Positions 10,785-22,034 of a DNA stretch of 64,000 nucleotides are shown here, piece after piece (positions within the stretch are counted from its first letter, which is position 1; the number at the start of each line of letters is the position of its first letter). The notes beneath the pieces are model-generated. The model was not told the origin of the DNA and did no database searches. It saw only the letters and a list, made by a program, of their open reading frames with translations. Origin of the DNA: Diploscapter coronatus (taxonomy: Eukaryota > Nematoda > Chromadorea > Rhabditida > Rhabditidae); assembly GCA_964036155.1 (NCBI GenBank), contig OZ038422.1, positions 15,771,201 to 15,835,200 of the forward strand, read 5' to 3'. The position numbers were made by a program, and so were the translations under genes.

Positions 10785-13700
10785 TCAGATCGGACACGTA
10801 TCGCTATCGCGTCTCTTTTGTTTGTACGCGTTGTATCGTCGTTGTAAATCGCTCCATTTTGCCTGATACTTTCGTGACTTCTTTACTGGAGCATTATGAA
10901 CTGGAAAGAAACGTGAAAATAGCTTTCGGAAGAAGCTTAAACCTGGCAGATCAGAGCAAAGTTTCCCCTTCGAGTGATGGAATTGTCGGCACGTGCATAA
11001 CCAGAAGTTCTTGCAATCTGTGTCACAAGGCCATGGAGTGTATCCGTCGTACTGATTACGTCGGTTCATATTTCTGGAACGTTCAGAATAAACTTCTGAA
11101 TTATCAACAAAAATGCTCTTACGTGTAAAATTTCATGTAGAGGTCATCGTCGGTCTTCATTCGTTCTATCAATTTATGGAACTCGCTGGGAATTGCAGAG
11201 TCCATTCCTAGCAACTAGTTTTTAAAAAGTCAAAAGTGAAAATCGCAAACCATATTCCTTGAGCATGCTCGGATAGAGTTGCTCCCATTTGGCTTGTGAC
11301 GGAGGAAGTGCATTGTTCAAGGTGAGATTGAAGAACCATTCTTCCCAGTCGATTACCGACTGAAAATAACCGCTCTAGACGCCAATTTTTGCGGGAGTGT
11401 CATTTTGGAATTGTGAAAAGCGAAAACGAAAATTAAATTTGCAAAGAATGACCGGAAAAGAAATTCAATGGACAAAAACCTACTATCTAAATGTCCTGGA
11501 TCAAATTAGTCATAAATTTAATAATAAACTCACGAAGCTCGACCCGGGATAATTTCCATCGATCGTGTAAATTCTGTAGGCAGGAAAGTACCGATCGTAG
11601 GGCGTTAGCGAAGGCGCCGAGAATACAATGCTTGTCGGAGTCGAGGTGTGATCGTTCATATCCGAATACGTCATGTAGAACAGCCTATAATTAGAGAGTG
11701 CAAGCTCCGCCCACTCTGTGCGGACAAAGTCAAGGAAGTCAATTTCGTCAAAATTTTCAAAAAATCTAGAAATTTTGCGAAGTGGTTTTTTTCTGATTTT
11801 TCTTTTCCCACTATTAGATATGAGCCTGGGGAACATTTTTGCAAGACACACTTTTCACTTGACGAAACATCGCTCGCAAAAATGGGTTTTCGGATCGTCG
11901 TCTTCAAAAATTCATATCTTTGGTTACACTGATCCGTTTTTCATGCGGTTTTTTGCTACAACCCTGTCTAATCCTAGAAAAATACTTCCATGACTTTGTC
12001 TTCGACCTTACTCATAATGCGTGTGCCCGTAAAATTGCCCAGATATCGTGTTCGCGAATCTAAATAGTGAACCTGTTCACTTCCTTGATCAACACTTACC
12101 GATTAACAACTTTATAGTAGTTCTCATCCCAGCCCTCAAGCGATTCCCCATCGCCGCCTTAAATTCATGCATTTAGAAAGGAAGTTCTGCTCGACAATAC
12201 CGTTGATGTGAGCGATGATTTGGACCTGGAATTATTTGATTTTTTCTTGTTCTAAAATGAAATAGCCGCACTTTGTCTCCGGCCTTTTCAGCGTCCAATA
12301 GCTGCTGGACCAACCATGTTAAGGTGCCATCGGGGTCCGATTGATTTACATACAGCCAGCTATTAAGTTCTTACGTAGCCAATAGCTAATGAACAATTTC
12401 TCACAAGTTATTAGAATCGCCGTAGACGTTGTTCAAAGCGATCAGTCTGAGCCCAGGGAAAAGCTTGGTCATGTAACAGCCACGACTAAAATTATCATCT
12501 GAATTTGTATGCAACATTTTCTACGTACTAAATCATCGTATCGTTTTGATCTCCAGGTATGTAGTCACCCCAATTTTCCAACATGCTTCCATACAACCTA
12601 TTATAAAATAGCCTTTTTTCAAGAAAAACTGCACAAACCAATTCATCGACCACTGCCTCGGAGCATAATGGGGGGCCACGTTGTCAATAGGAAGTCCCTC
12701 GTGGTTTCCTATGACCTGCAGGATTGGAGTATCTTTGAAGTAACTGAAGAGAACACTTTTGATTTTATCGCTCTTCCGAAAAATCTCACGTTTTGAGATT
12801 ATCGGAGATGTTCTTTATGAAACTCATATGCGAGATATTGTTGTAGTTCCACACCTGAAATAGTGATAGAGATGATGCTTTTGGAAAGAAAACTCTTACG
12901 TCATGTGACATCAAGTCTCCAGTAACGACGATGTAGTCGAACTTAAAAATGAAACCTAATCAAAAGAATCGAGAAAAATCAACCTTATCGTTCGTCTTCA
13001 CGATGTGATCCAGCATGTTCGTCATCAGGTAATACGGCGCATCGCAGAGTCCCGCCTAGAAAGAGGGTTTTGATAGTCTCTTCGAGGCCGACTAACCATT
13101 CCCCAGTATCCAGCTGGCTTTTTGATAGCTGGCGTAGTTCCAGCACCAGGGGCGCTGACCTCCTAAACCATAGATGAAAGTATAAGTTGGTTAGAATTGC
13201 TACGTCAGGGATATCTTGAGGTCTGCAACATTGCGGAGTGTCGCATTCAGCTTCAAGACCCGGTTGGTAGAACATATCGAGATGCAAATCTGTGAGATGC
13301 AGAACTTTCATCGTTGGTTTCCCTGGCTGAAATGAAGAAATCGATTTCAGGACGGGAAACAGACTTACCTGCACTGGTGTTTTCGGCACAAATGGCGGCG
13401 CATTCCCCGGAATCGTCAGGTTCCAGTTTGAGACAAGAGGATCATAGGGTGAGCCGCAATCTAAAACGACCTATCTTCTAAAATTTCATTACGAAAACTA
13501 CCACTGAGAATGACACCGCACAATTGTCGCGGCTCCACAATAATTTGATCGAGAACCCACATTGCTTCGTCGCGGAAATCCGAAATAATGTAGGTACAGA
13601 CCCAATTATCTTCTATGTGGAAGGTCTCGCAAATCAAAACGGCCAAATCACCTCTAAGTTACAAACTATTTTCGAATATTTCTCGTTCGAGATCTAATGG

Positions 13701-13961
13701 GGAATGCAAAAAAAACTATTAAGAGGTCATTACGAGAATTTGTATACTAAAATGATATTTCAATAAAAGTATTTACAGGCATTCGTTCATTGTTTTATCG
13801 TGGCCCCACTGATTATGCAACAAATCGACCAGGAATTCACATTCCTGACACTGCTCAGATTTAGAATGAGCGCCTAAATCCATTTTTAAAACTTATTTAT
13901 CGAAAATCAATATCTTACTTCCAAAAAACAAAAATGGGACGAAGAAAAGAAGAATCCGCAT
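10785..13961 (-). CDS. Secreted acid sphingomyelinase, tandem copy B
   Basis: This is a paralogue of the downstream copy with the same exon order. The start at 13961 opens a signal peptide (MRILLFFVPFLFFG). The saposin-B domain is visible as QCQECEFLVDLLHNQW, ICETFHIEDNWVC and RQLCGVIL. Metallophosphoesterase motifs include LTDLHLDMFY (about 13290), the region with HDV at about 12900, a GNHEGLP-type motif at about 12700, AHINGGDGESLEGW split by an intron near 12200, and a GHTHY segment near 12030. The C-terminal exon (from about 11100) reads YDGYTPWPCDTDCKNFWLC, then a basic tail ending RDSDTCPI-stop. In both copies the segment after the third metal His reads NGGD where human acid sphingomyelinase has PPG. 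The intron after GHTHY carries the same interspersed repeat as copy A, so the repeat was inserted before the gene duplicated. Confidence 0.92.
11697..11985 (+). repeat. Interspersed repeat, copy 3 of 4 (intronic)
   Basis: Begins AGTGCAAGCTCCGCCCACTC and is closely similar to copy 2. It occupies the equivalent intron of sphingomyelinase B. Confidence 0.85.
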
Positions 13962-15573
13962 GGCGATCAACTCCAGGAAATGTGCAAAAATGCAAGAAGC
14001 ACATTGGAATTGGGGATTAGCGAAATTGATAACTCGCAAAGAATAAAAATCGACCGACTGATAAGTGAGTCGATGAAAATGGGTCGCTTAGTAGACTGTG
14101 TGCTAGTGTGTGGGTGATCAAGCAAGCGGAGAGTTAAGGCAGTAGTTGACGTTGTGAACGATCTCAAACTTGGGTAATTAAACCTTTATTTACAATAAAA
14201 GAAAAATCAATATAAAAAAGTTAATCTGGTGAAATGTGTTGAGCAGCAAAGAATTCTGCTTTTATTTTGAGGCAGAAGGGTGGGAGGCAAGCGGAAAAGA
14301 AAAAATTTTGCATCGGGAATGGATTCAATCTGAAAACATAGAGAAGTGATTTTTCTACGAAATGAAAAAAGCGAAGATCACAGTTCGCGACACAGACTGT
14401 TTAAAACAGGGGGAAAAATGAAAAAGGTTGTTTGATGTAACAATTCGTAATGTCTCAAGATTTGAAAAATCACAGCAGATTACACGTTTTCGCTATTTAT
14501 TTTATCAATGGTATATCATCAATAAATATGAGCATAGCTTTGGAGAAAGTTAGAGAATGAATGAGTATGGGGAGAGTGAGAATCGAATAGGTTGAGATAA
14601 ACTGGAGTAGTAGCGGGACAACAAAGGAATAAATAGACACAAAGCATTGAAGCCTTCTTCCGGAAGCGAAACTGTTCCCCAGGCTCGTATCTAATAGCGG
14701 TAGAAGAAAAATAAGAACAAATTGCGTCGCAAATTTTCAAAAACTTTGAGCGAAGTTGCCTTCCTTGACTTTGACTTCGCCGAGTGGGCGGAGCTTGCAC
14801 TCCCTACCTATCCTATCCCTAAACTCCTAGCCTATCTTAAAAATAGCCCTATCCTAGCCCTAACCATTACCGTACCTAATGGATGAGTAAAGATATTTGA
14901 GGGTGAAGTTGCATCACAGTGCTTGGGTATTGAATGAAAAGCGATAGTTGAGTTGTTATATGGACATTTTTAGTTGATTTTAGTAGTTTTTCAGTAGTTA
15001 AAATGGAAAAAAGTGAGCCTTTGCTTCTGAGATGAGTATTGTTGATAAAAAATCTGAGGTTTTTTTTTTTTTATATTTTGTTGGTTGCACTAATTATCAT
15101 TAATTCCATCTAAAATTATCCTTTCAATAAAAATCGTGGAGTAATAATTATTCGATGAAACATGATATAGCCAACTCTCGAAGATATCCAAAAGTGATGA
15201 GGGAAAATCGTAACAAACAAATATTTATTAAAATGAAACTTCCTTCTCTCTTCTTCCTGAGCAGGTTTCATTTGAATGCGAGATGGCATTTTGGATGACA
15301 TTCAAAATTGAGCAGATCATTGTTCAACCAATTAAAATTTCTTAATTTGTTTATTTCTAACTTCTAATCATTTGTTTAAGTTATTGATTTTACTATACAA
15401 TTTCTCCTCGTAAAATATTCGACATCACTATTCTCTTATCAGCTTTCGTTCAATGCAAAAAGTTTGCTTTCTTATTTCTAACGATTATTGATTTTTTAAA
15501 GATCTACGCATGAATGCAGGATTTATTTTCTAAGTCAGTACAAGTTCGAATTTTAAAAAATTAAAGAATAAAA
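13962..15573. other. Intergenic region between divergent genes
   Basis: No gene seen. It separates the minus-strand sphingomyelinase B from the plus-strand Hsp70-like gene, so both promoters must lie here. It contains an inverted partial copy of the interspersed repeat (14640-14805), with its GGGCGGAGCTTGCAC end at about 14785-14800, and a T-tract at 15060. Confidence 0.6.
14640..14805 (-). repeat. Interspersed repeat, copy 4 (inverted, diverged)
   Basis: The reverse complement reads GTGCAAGCTCCGCCCACTCG, then CTATTAGATACGAGCCTGGG, matching copies 1-3 with substitutions. Confidence 0.75.
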
Positions 15574-17448
15574 ATGGTTTACATCGGTATCGACTTGGGC
15601 ACGACATATTCGCGTGTTTCTGTCGTCGAAAATGGGCGACCCGTATTGATTTGTGATGAAAAAGGTAGAGCAATTATGCAGTTATAAAATAATACTTGTG
15701 CATAAAATAAATAATTGATATCAGGAAAATACTTTTTACCATCCATGGTTTCATTTGGTGAAAAAGAAACTCTAGTCGGTAATATTGCAATGGATTACGC
15801 CGATCTGTCCAAAGTTCTATACGGTTCCTTTGATTATCTCGAATTCTTCGTAAATAAGTGCATTTATTTGAAGATTCGAAACGACTAATCGGATGGAAAT
15901 TCATGTACAATTTACCGATTGCGGAAAATTGTCTACTTTGGTCATTCGATTTGGATTCACGAAATGTCCATTATATCAAATTCTATCATAAAAATAAATA
16001 GGCTATTTCAGGGTACAGTTGGCTACGTTTTGAAGAGTAATGAAGGCGCTGAACGATTTGTAACACCAGAAGAAGTCTCATCTATGATTCTGAGAAAAGT
16101 CAAGACAATTGCTGAAGTTAGTATACAGTAGTTTTTCTAAATGAAAATTTCAATTATTTACAATTCAGACTTATCTTAGAAAAAATGTGACGGGCGTCGT
16201 TGTTGCTATTCCGGCATTTTTCCAAGAAAGCCAAATTTCCGCTACCAAAGAGGCTATAAAAATGGCTGGACTCGAGTTAAAGTACCTGATTGAAGAACCC
16301 ACGGCTGCTGCAATCGCATACAATGCGGACAAGCAATTAGAAGACTCGCGGATTATGATTTTCGACTTCGGTGGTGGTCAGTAGTTATTATCTAGAATTC
16401 ATTTTCATTGCACATATAGACCTCGAATAAAATTAGATTTAAAATACATCAGATAAGAACGGAATTTTACCCCTTCCTTGATCATGGAATTTAGGAACTC
16501 TCGATATTTGTATATCTGAAATAAACAGTGGACATCTCACAATAAAAGCCGTGACAGGCGACTCTCATTTGGGTATTTTCCTTTAATAGTAATGAGTAAA
16601 GAAAAATTTTAATTATAGGTGGCCAGGATTTCGACGGGATAATCATGAATTACGCGCATGACGAGTACATGCAATCATCTAGTAACGAGACGTTTGTAAA
16701 TCCACATCTAGCTAAACGACCAAGAAACGAATCCGAAATGTCTAAAACTGATATTTTTGCAAATCCTGGTCTAACTAAACGACTAAGAGATAATTGTAGG
16801 GAAGCAAAAGAATCGCTATCTTTCACAGCTACTGAAGTAAACATCCATGTAAATAGTTGATTTAGTGGATAGTCCTAATCCGTTGGATTTAGTTAGACGT
16901 CGGTAATGGACCAAATTTGGACGTAAAGTTAACTCGCACAAAATTCAACGAATTATGTGATAGATTAATCACAAAGGCAATGGAATTAGTGGATACGGCG
17001 CTGAATATGGCTCGAATTTCTGCCAGCGATATCGATCATGTGGTATGTCTAATGTTATCAAATCAACTCTAACGACTGTCCAATTTGTCACCTGTATATG
17101 ATTTTATTTAGATTTTGGTGGGTGGGTCGACTAAAATTCCAGTCATACAGGATCGTCTGGGAGAGAAATTCGGAAGAAATAAACTGAGATTCAACATAAA
17201 TCCAGATGAGGCTATTGTGCGCGGAGCTGCGATTGTGGCTGATGCCATTCAGGTCTGTGAAAAGTTTTTTTAGAAAAATATTTTAAATTTAGAATGATAA
17301 TTCACTACCATTGATTAGCACTTCTACGGTCGTTCAAAGTGCCCAATCGAATAACAGGAATAAAATTTTATTCTATCGTAGGAAATATTCTTTGTATGAG
17401 CGAAAATTAATTCTAGTATTTAGTTCTTTGCACAAACAAGAAAATTGA
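15574..17448 (+). CDS. Hsp70-family ATPase-domain protein without a visible substrate-binding domain
   Basis: At least nine exons code a full actin/Hsp70-like nucleotide-binding domain. GIDLGTTYSRV (phosphate-1) opens the protein, with YDSKRLIGWKF joined across an intron near 15811/15876. Further motifs are IEEPTAAAIAYN (about 16290), IFDFGGG (about 16365) joined to TLDICIS, GDSHLGGQDFDG (about 16560/16620), CREAKESLSF (about 16800) and ILVGGSTKIPVIQ (about 17115). Compared with canonical Hsp70, the subdomain after GGQDFDG carries an unusual stretch with two similar segments (NPHLAKRPRN and NPGLTKRLRD). After the end of the ATPase domain (VRGAAIVADAIQ, about 17250) there is no beta-sandwich substrate-binding domain. 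One more exon continues as SLPLISTSTVVQSAQSNNRN and reaches a stop at 17446-17448. Alternatively it is spliced into the kelch exons that follow. It may act as an Hsp110- or Hsp70-like regulator, but no role is proven. Confidence 0.8.
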
Positions 17449-18514
17449 CGAAGGAAGAATTTGTCTGTTTAATTCGCATAATTATTCTGTTGAAGAGATT
17501 GCGAAATTCCACAATTTGTATCTACCACATCAAGTAGCAACTACACAGAATAAAGTAAATTCTTATGTTCGTTATTTTGAATAATTTCTTAGGTTTTAGA
17601 TTTTTGGAATTAGCTGCGACAAGAAATCGTTTGAAATATTTGACTTGGATACTCGACAAATTTCAAAAGGTCTGTTCAACAAATCCATGAATGATCGATT
17701 CAAAGAATTTTACAGGGCCAGATCCTCCTGAATGGCGTAATTTTTCATCTGTGGCTTATTTCAAAGTCAAATTGTATTATTTGGGTGGAATGGATCCTAA
17801 GACATATGAAAACACAAATCGAGTTGATGTAAGAAGATCGAATGAAAATCCATGAAGTAATTTATTCAGGTTTTAATAGATGGAACATGGAAAACAGGAC
17901 CTGCTTTTCCTTTTGAAACTAATTCTGTTCAAACAATAGCATGCGATGAAACGTTATACGGTCACATTATAGCATATTCATCGTTGTAATTATGGATATT
18001 CAGTTATTGATGGAAAAAATAGCCGAAAGATATACCGACTATCAGACGATGAACGGGAATGGATTGAAATCGGAGAGATTCCAGAAAAACGATTTTTTTT
18101 CGAAGTTGCATCGCTAAATGGAAAAATTTACATAACTGGAGGATACCAGTCGTTAATTTTCTATGATAAATAATGTATCATTATATATTTAGTCGTCATA
18201 ATGTATTTAAATCCTGCCTGTGTTTCGATCCCTCAGCTCCAGTTGGCAGTCGAATTTCTCAAATCGCTGATATGAATTATGCAAGATATACTCATTCTCT
18301 TGTTGTCGCTAACGGGAAGTTACATGCAATCGGAGGGTGAGCTGAGATTTAGCATACCTTTATACGAAATATTTGTTAACCTAGATTTCAAGAAGTTAGT
18401 GGTAAAGGTTTTTGCAATTCAATCGAGGAATACGATCCAAAAACGAATAAATGGAGTGAAGTCGGAGAGATTTATTTGCATAAAATGCTATTTTATCGTA
18501 AGAATTTATATTGA
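17418..18514 (+). CDS. Kelch-repeat protein, copy 1 (5' end unresolved)
   Basis: After a CTAG acceptor, exons read GRICLFNSHNYSVEEIAKFH, then FGISCDKKSFEIFDLDTRQI. These are followed by EWRNFSSVAYFKVKLYYLGG, ISQIADMNYARYTHSLVVAN and IEEYDPKTNKWSEVGEIYLH, and a stop at 18512-18514. The YYLGG, DPKTNKW and H-S-L-V..GKLHAIGG segments are kelch beta-propeller blades, which bind protein partners. No start codon of its own is evident, and the exons lie directly after the Hsp70-like gene on the same strand. This may therefore be a separate gene or the 3' half of an Hsp70-kelch fusion. It is a tandem duplicate of 19185-20261. Confidence 0.65.
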
Positions 18515-18530
18515 AAGCTAACAATAAGTA

Positions 18531-19170
18531 TAGTCCATTGTAAAAAACTTGACAGTCGCAGTGCCCTTCGCACAAAGGGGCGGTGCGAACAGCACGCTTT
18601 CCGCTCGCGTCGCGGCATGCCTGTGCATTTCATTATTCAAACTGGATTTTCGTTTTCATTTATTTTTTCGACGTTTTAATTTGTAATTTTTATAATCATT
18701 CGGTAATTATCGATAATTAGAGCCAATTGTTTGTAGGTGATCCAATAAATAATCACTTTTCATTTATTTTTCTCGTATTTTGCAGTGATTTTTTTTTTAA
18801 AATTATTCTTTAAATAGATTTTTGAATTTCTTCTTCTTCAGAATTGTGATAATTATCGATAATTAGAACACAATTACAGATACATGTTTTAGTTTTCTGT
18901 TTATTTCGTGTTTTTCCGTGACTTTTTATCGTTTTTCTCGATAAAATGATTTCTTGAGTATAATTTCTCAGCAAAATTCTGTAATTATATCCTAATTATC
19001 GATAATTACAGAATAATTATAGAAATCACGGATGAAAACGTTGAAAAAATAAATGAAAGTGGAAATCCAATTTGAATAATGAATTCGCAATGCATGCCGC
19101 GACGCGTGCTGTTCGCACCGTCCCCTTGTGCGAAGGGCACTGCGACTGTCAAGTTTTTTACAATGGACTA
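18531..19170. mobile_element. 640-base foldback/MITE with TA flanks
   Basis: Terminal inverted repeats of at least 65 bases start TAGTCCATTGTAAAAAACTT and continue through GACAGTCGCAGTGCCCTTCG. They are flanked by TA on both sides (18529-18530 and 19171-19172), as expected for a Tc1/mariner-mobilised element. The interior has several dispersed copies of AATTATCGATAATTA and no coding capacity. It sits exactly between the two kelch copies. Confidence 0.85.
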
Positions 19171-19184
19171 TAAGAGACTTTGAA

Positions 19185-20261
19185 ATGATTCGTAATAATT
19201 TAGTGTATTATGAGAATAATGATGAAAAAGAAGGAAAAATATGCTTGTTCAATTCATATACCTGCTCAGTAGAAGAGATTGAAAAATTCCACAGATCTTA
19301 TGAGCCATATGAAGTAGCAGCTACACCGAATAAAGTAAATTCTTATGTTCGTTATTTTGAGTAATTTCTCATATTTCAGATTTTTGGAATTAGCTGCGAC
19401 AAGAAATCGTTTGAAATATTTGACTTGGATACTCGACAAATTTCAAAAGGTCTGTTCAACAAATCCATGAATGATCGATTCAAAGAATTTTACAGGGCCA
19501 GATCCTCCTGAATGGCGTAATTTTTCATCTGTGGCTTATTTCAAAGTCAAATTGTATTATTTGGGTGGAATGGATCCTAAGACATATGAAAACACAAATC
19601 GAGTTGATGTAAGAAGATCGAATGAAAGCCCATGAAATAATTTATTCAGGTTTTAATAGATGGAACATGGCAAATAGGACCTGCTTTTCCTTTTGAAACT
19701 AATTCTGTTCAAACAATAGCATGCGATGAAACGTTATACGGTCACATTATAGCATATTCATTATTGTAATTATGGATATTCAGTTATTGATGCACTTATT
19801 AGTAATAGGATGTATCGACTATCAGACGATGAACGGGAATGGATTGAAGTTGGAGAGGTTCCAGAACAACGAACTTCTTTCGAAGTTGCATCGCTAAATG
19901 GAAAAATTTACATAACTGGAGGATATAAGTCGTTAATTTTGTATGATAAATAATGTATCATTATATATTTAGTCATTTTAATCCATTGAAATCCTGTCTG
20001 TGTTTCGATCCCTCAGCCCCAGTTGACAGTCGAATTTCTCAAATCGCTAGTATGTATTATACAAGGCAGTATCATTCACTTGTTACTGCGGATGGAAAAT
20101 TGTTTGCAATAGGAGGGTGAGCTTAGATTTTGCATATCTTTATACGAAATATTTGCTAACTTAGATCTCGAAGAGGTTGCGAGAGAGGAATTTTGAGCTC
20201 AATTGAGGAATATGATCCACAAACGAATAAATGGCGTAGAGCCGGAAAACTTTATGTCTGA
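19185..20261 (+). CDS. Kelch-repeat protein, copy 2
   Basis: The start at 19185 is only 15 bases past the transposon end, so the original 5' end may be lost or the promoter replaced. Exons read GKICLFNSYTCSVEEIEKFH, FGISCDKKSFEIFDLDTRQI, SSVAYFKVKLYYLGGMDPKT, EREWIEVGEVPEQRTSFEVA, LNGKIYITGGYKSLILYDK, YHSLVTADGKLFAIGG and EEYDPQTNKWRRAGKLYV, with a stop at 20259-20261. YYLGGMD, ITGG, AIGG and DPQTNKW are typical kelch-blade elements. Several exons and introns are nearly base-identical to copy 1 (for example 19380-19620 against 17595-17835), while the first exon has diverged strongly. This points to recent duplication or gene conversion of the middle part. No BTB or BACK domain is visible in the window. 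Confidence 0.7.
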
Positions 20262-20489
20262 AACCTCCATTTCAATACATTTGAATTTTCGTAATTTTCA
20301 TATGATTTAAATAAAGTTTTTATTCAATTTCGTACATTCTAATTCTTCAATGCACATGATACAGACAACTCTAGAAGACGTCCAAGTGTGATGAGGGGTA
20401 ATTGTGTAGCTGAATTCAAAATATGTTATTTAACAAATTCTGTAACCAAATCCAATATTTATTTTTATAGTAATTTCAATCCATTAATT

Positions 20490-20570
20490 GGGATACCCCC
20501 GATCCAGAACTATTTTATATGGGTCCCTCAGTGGCAGGCATACAAAATAGTTCTGGAACGGGGGTGTCCC
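20490..20570. repeat. 81-base hairpin element
   Basis: Arms GGGATACCCCCGATCCAGAA and GTTCTGGAACGGGGGTGTCCC are inverted repeats of about 32 bases around a short loop. It supplies the last residues and stop of the adjoining minus-strand reading frame. Confidence 0.75.
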
Positions 20571-21146
20571 TTTCGAAAATATCAGAAAAGTGTTGTTGAT
20601 GCAAAATCTGAATATTTTGTATATTGTACATGGATGTAGGTGCCTCTTTTGCCACTTCCAGGCCGATAATGTCGCCCCATTGGATGGTCAGTTTGTCCGT
20701 CACAATGGTACTGGCGATTCTGTCCTAAGTTTATCAGTTTCAATAAATCAAAAACCATATTTTTCAAATTTGATTGTTTCATTTTACCTGTAGCCTTTCC
20801 TCATAATCATCCTTTGGCAGCTTTGATCTCTCAACATCATTTGATTCTATGCCGTTGCCGTTTTCCAGAACCGCCGAATTAGATTGTAGCAATTCGAACA
20901 TTGTCCGTCGTTGGTTATGCTGATCTATCTAGAAAAACCATAAGTTCATATTTTTATCTTTTGTTGAGTAACTAATGTTTGTTTTTACTTATGCAAAGCC
21001 AAAAATATATTTTTACAAAACAGGAGGGTAAGCTTATTCAAGTTTTTTTTAATGATAAATACCTGAAGCTATTGGATTTCTTCGTTGATGATGACGAGCT
21101 GATCTCCCATCTTATTAACCACGTTGATGAGGTTTGACGTCGACAT
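20515..21146 (-). pseudogene. Small three-exon gene with an in-frame stop
   Basis: A start at 21146 opens MSTSNLINVVNKMGDQLVII and reaches a TAG two codons before a GT donor (EEIQ-stop-LQ). Two further well-bounded exons follow: about 20932-20792 (DQHNQRRTMFELLQSNSAVL, with NDVERSKLPKDDYEERLQ) and about 20725 onward (DRIASTIVTDKLTIQWGDII). The final frame then runs into the hairpin at 20490-20570, which provides its stop at 20515. The spacing suggests a once-functional small helical protein. The family is not recognised. Stop read-through or an alternative donor would be needed to make a full product. Confidence 0.45.
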
Positions 21147-21372
21147 GACTACACTTTAATGGTATTCTTGAGATTAGATCAAATAGGCAATTTAAAGGCA
21201 CAAGTAGACTGAAAATAGTAAAGAATTAATTGTGTTGTGGGAATGCCAAGCAAATCGGAAGTCAGACGGAAAGAAATAGGCGGACGAGATCTGCCAACCA
21301 ATTTATTATCCCAAACTTGGGAATTAAACCATTCAACAAAAATGTAAAATCAAAAATAAAAAGCAAATCCTG

Positions 21373-21463
21373 GGCTGCGAGTACTTTGTTCCCAAACGCT
21401 ATTTCTCCCCTTTTTCTTCTTTTCCTACACTATTTCTGCTTTGGGAACAAAGTACTCGCAGCC
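21373..21463. repeat. 91-base hairpin with 25-base arms
   Basis: GGCTGCGAGTACTTTGTTCC at the left is repeated inverted as GGAACAAAGTACTCGCAGCC at the right. It lies in otherwise empty sequence 5' of the FLYWCH gene. Confidence 0.8.
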
Positions 21464-22034
21464 ATTTTTTTTAATATAAAACCCCTTTTGAATGGGCCTA
21501 GAAATCATCTGGACAGAAAAAAGTCTAGGCTCTCCTCTCCATTTCCCTTCCAATCTCAATCTATCTTCCCTATTTCTTTCCCTTTATGGTTCCCTCCTTT
21601 CTTTGCTCACTTCTCTGTCTGTCTCTATAGGCTGGCAGCAATAAGCAACACAGCTCATAACCGATTCACTCAAAGCCCAACGCATATCACTTTCTGTCTT
21701 TCCGTGCAAGAGGCTTAGCATATCAGTTCCCTTCCGATTTCCCAACCTTCCTTATTCCTTTCCCACTCGATAATGTATCAATTGCCTGTCAAAATGTAAA
21801 TGATTCATCATTTTCTGTTTTCCGAAATTCAAAACCCATTTCTGGATAGCCCTGTTACGCACATTTGCACTTTTCAGATGAACTTTCATCCTCTCGATCT
21901 TTCCAATTTTACTTCGTTTCACACCTAAATTTGCACTTTTCCACGAAAATTAGGATTTCCTTGTTAATTTTTTCTACACCATTATTATTTTAATCTGGAA
22001 CAGTTTTCTCTATTTTTTAGGTCTGCCTCACTAA

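Noticed and set aside
21230..21718. 162-codon plus-strand frame
   Set aside because: It crosses the hairpin at 21373-21463 and a C/T-rich tract; no recognisable domain or splice structure.
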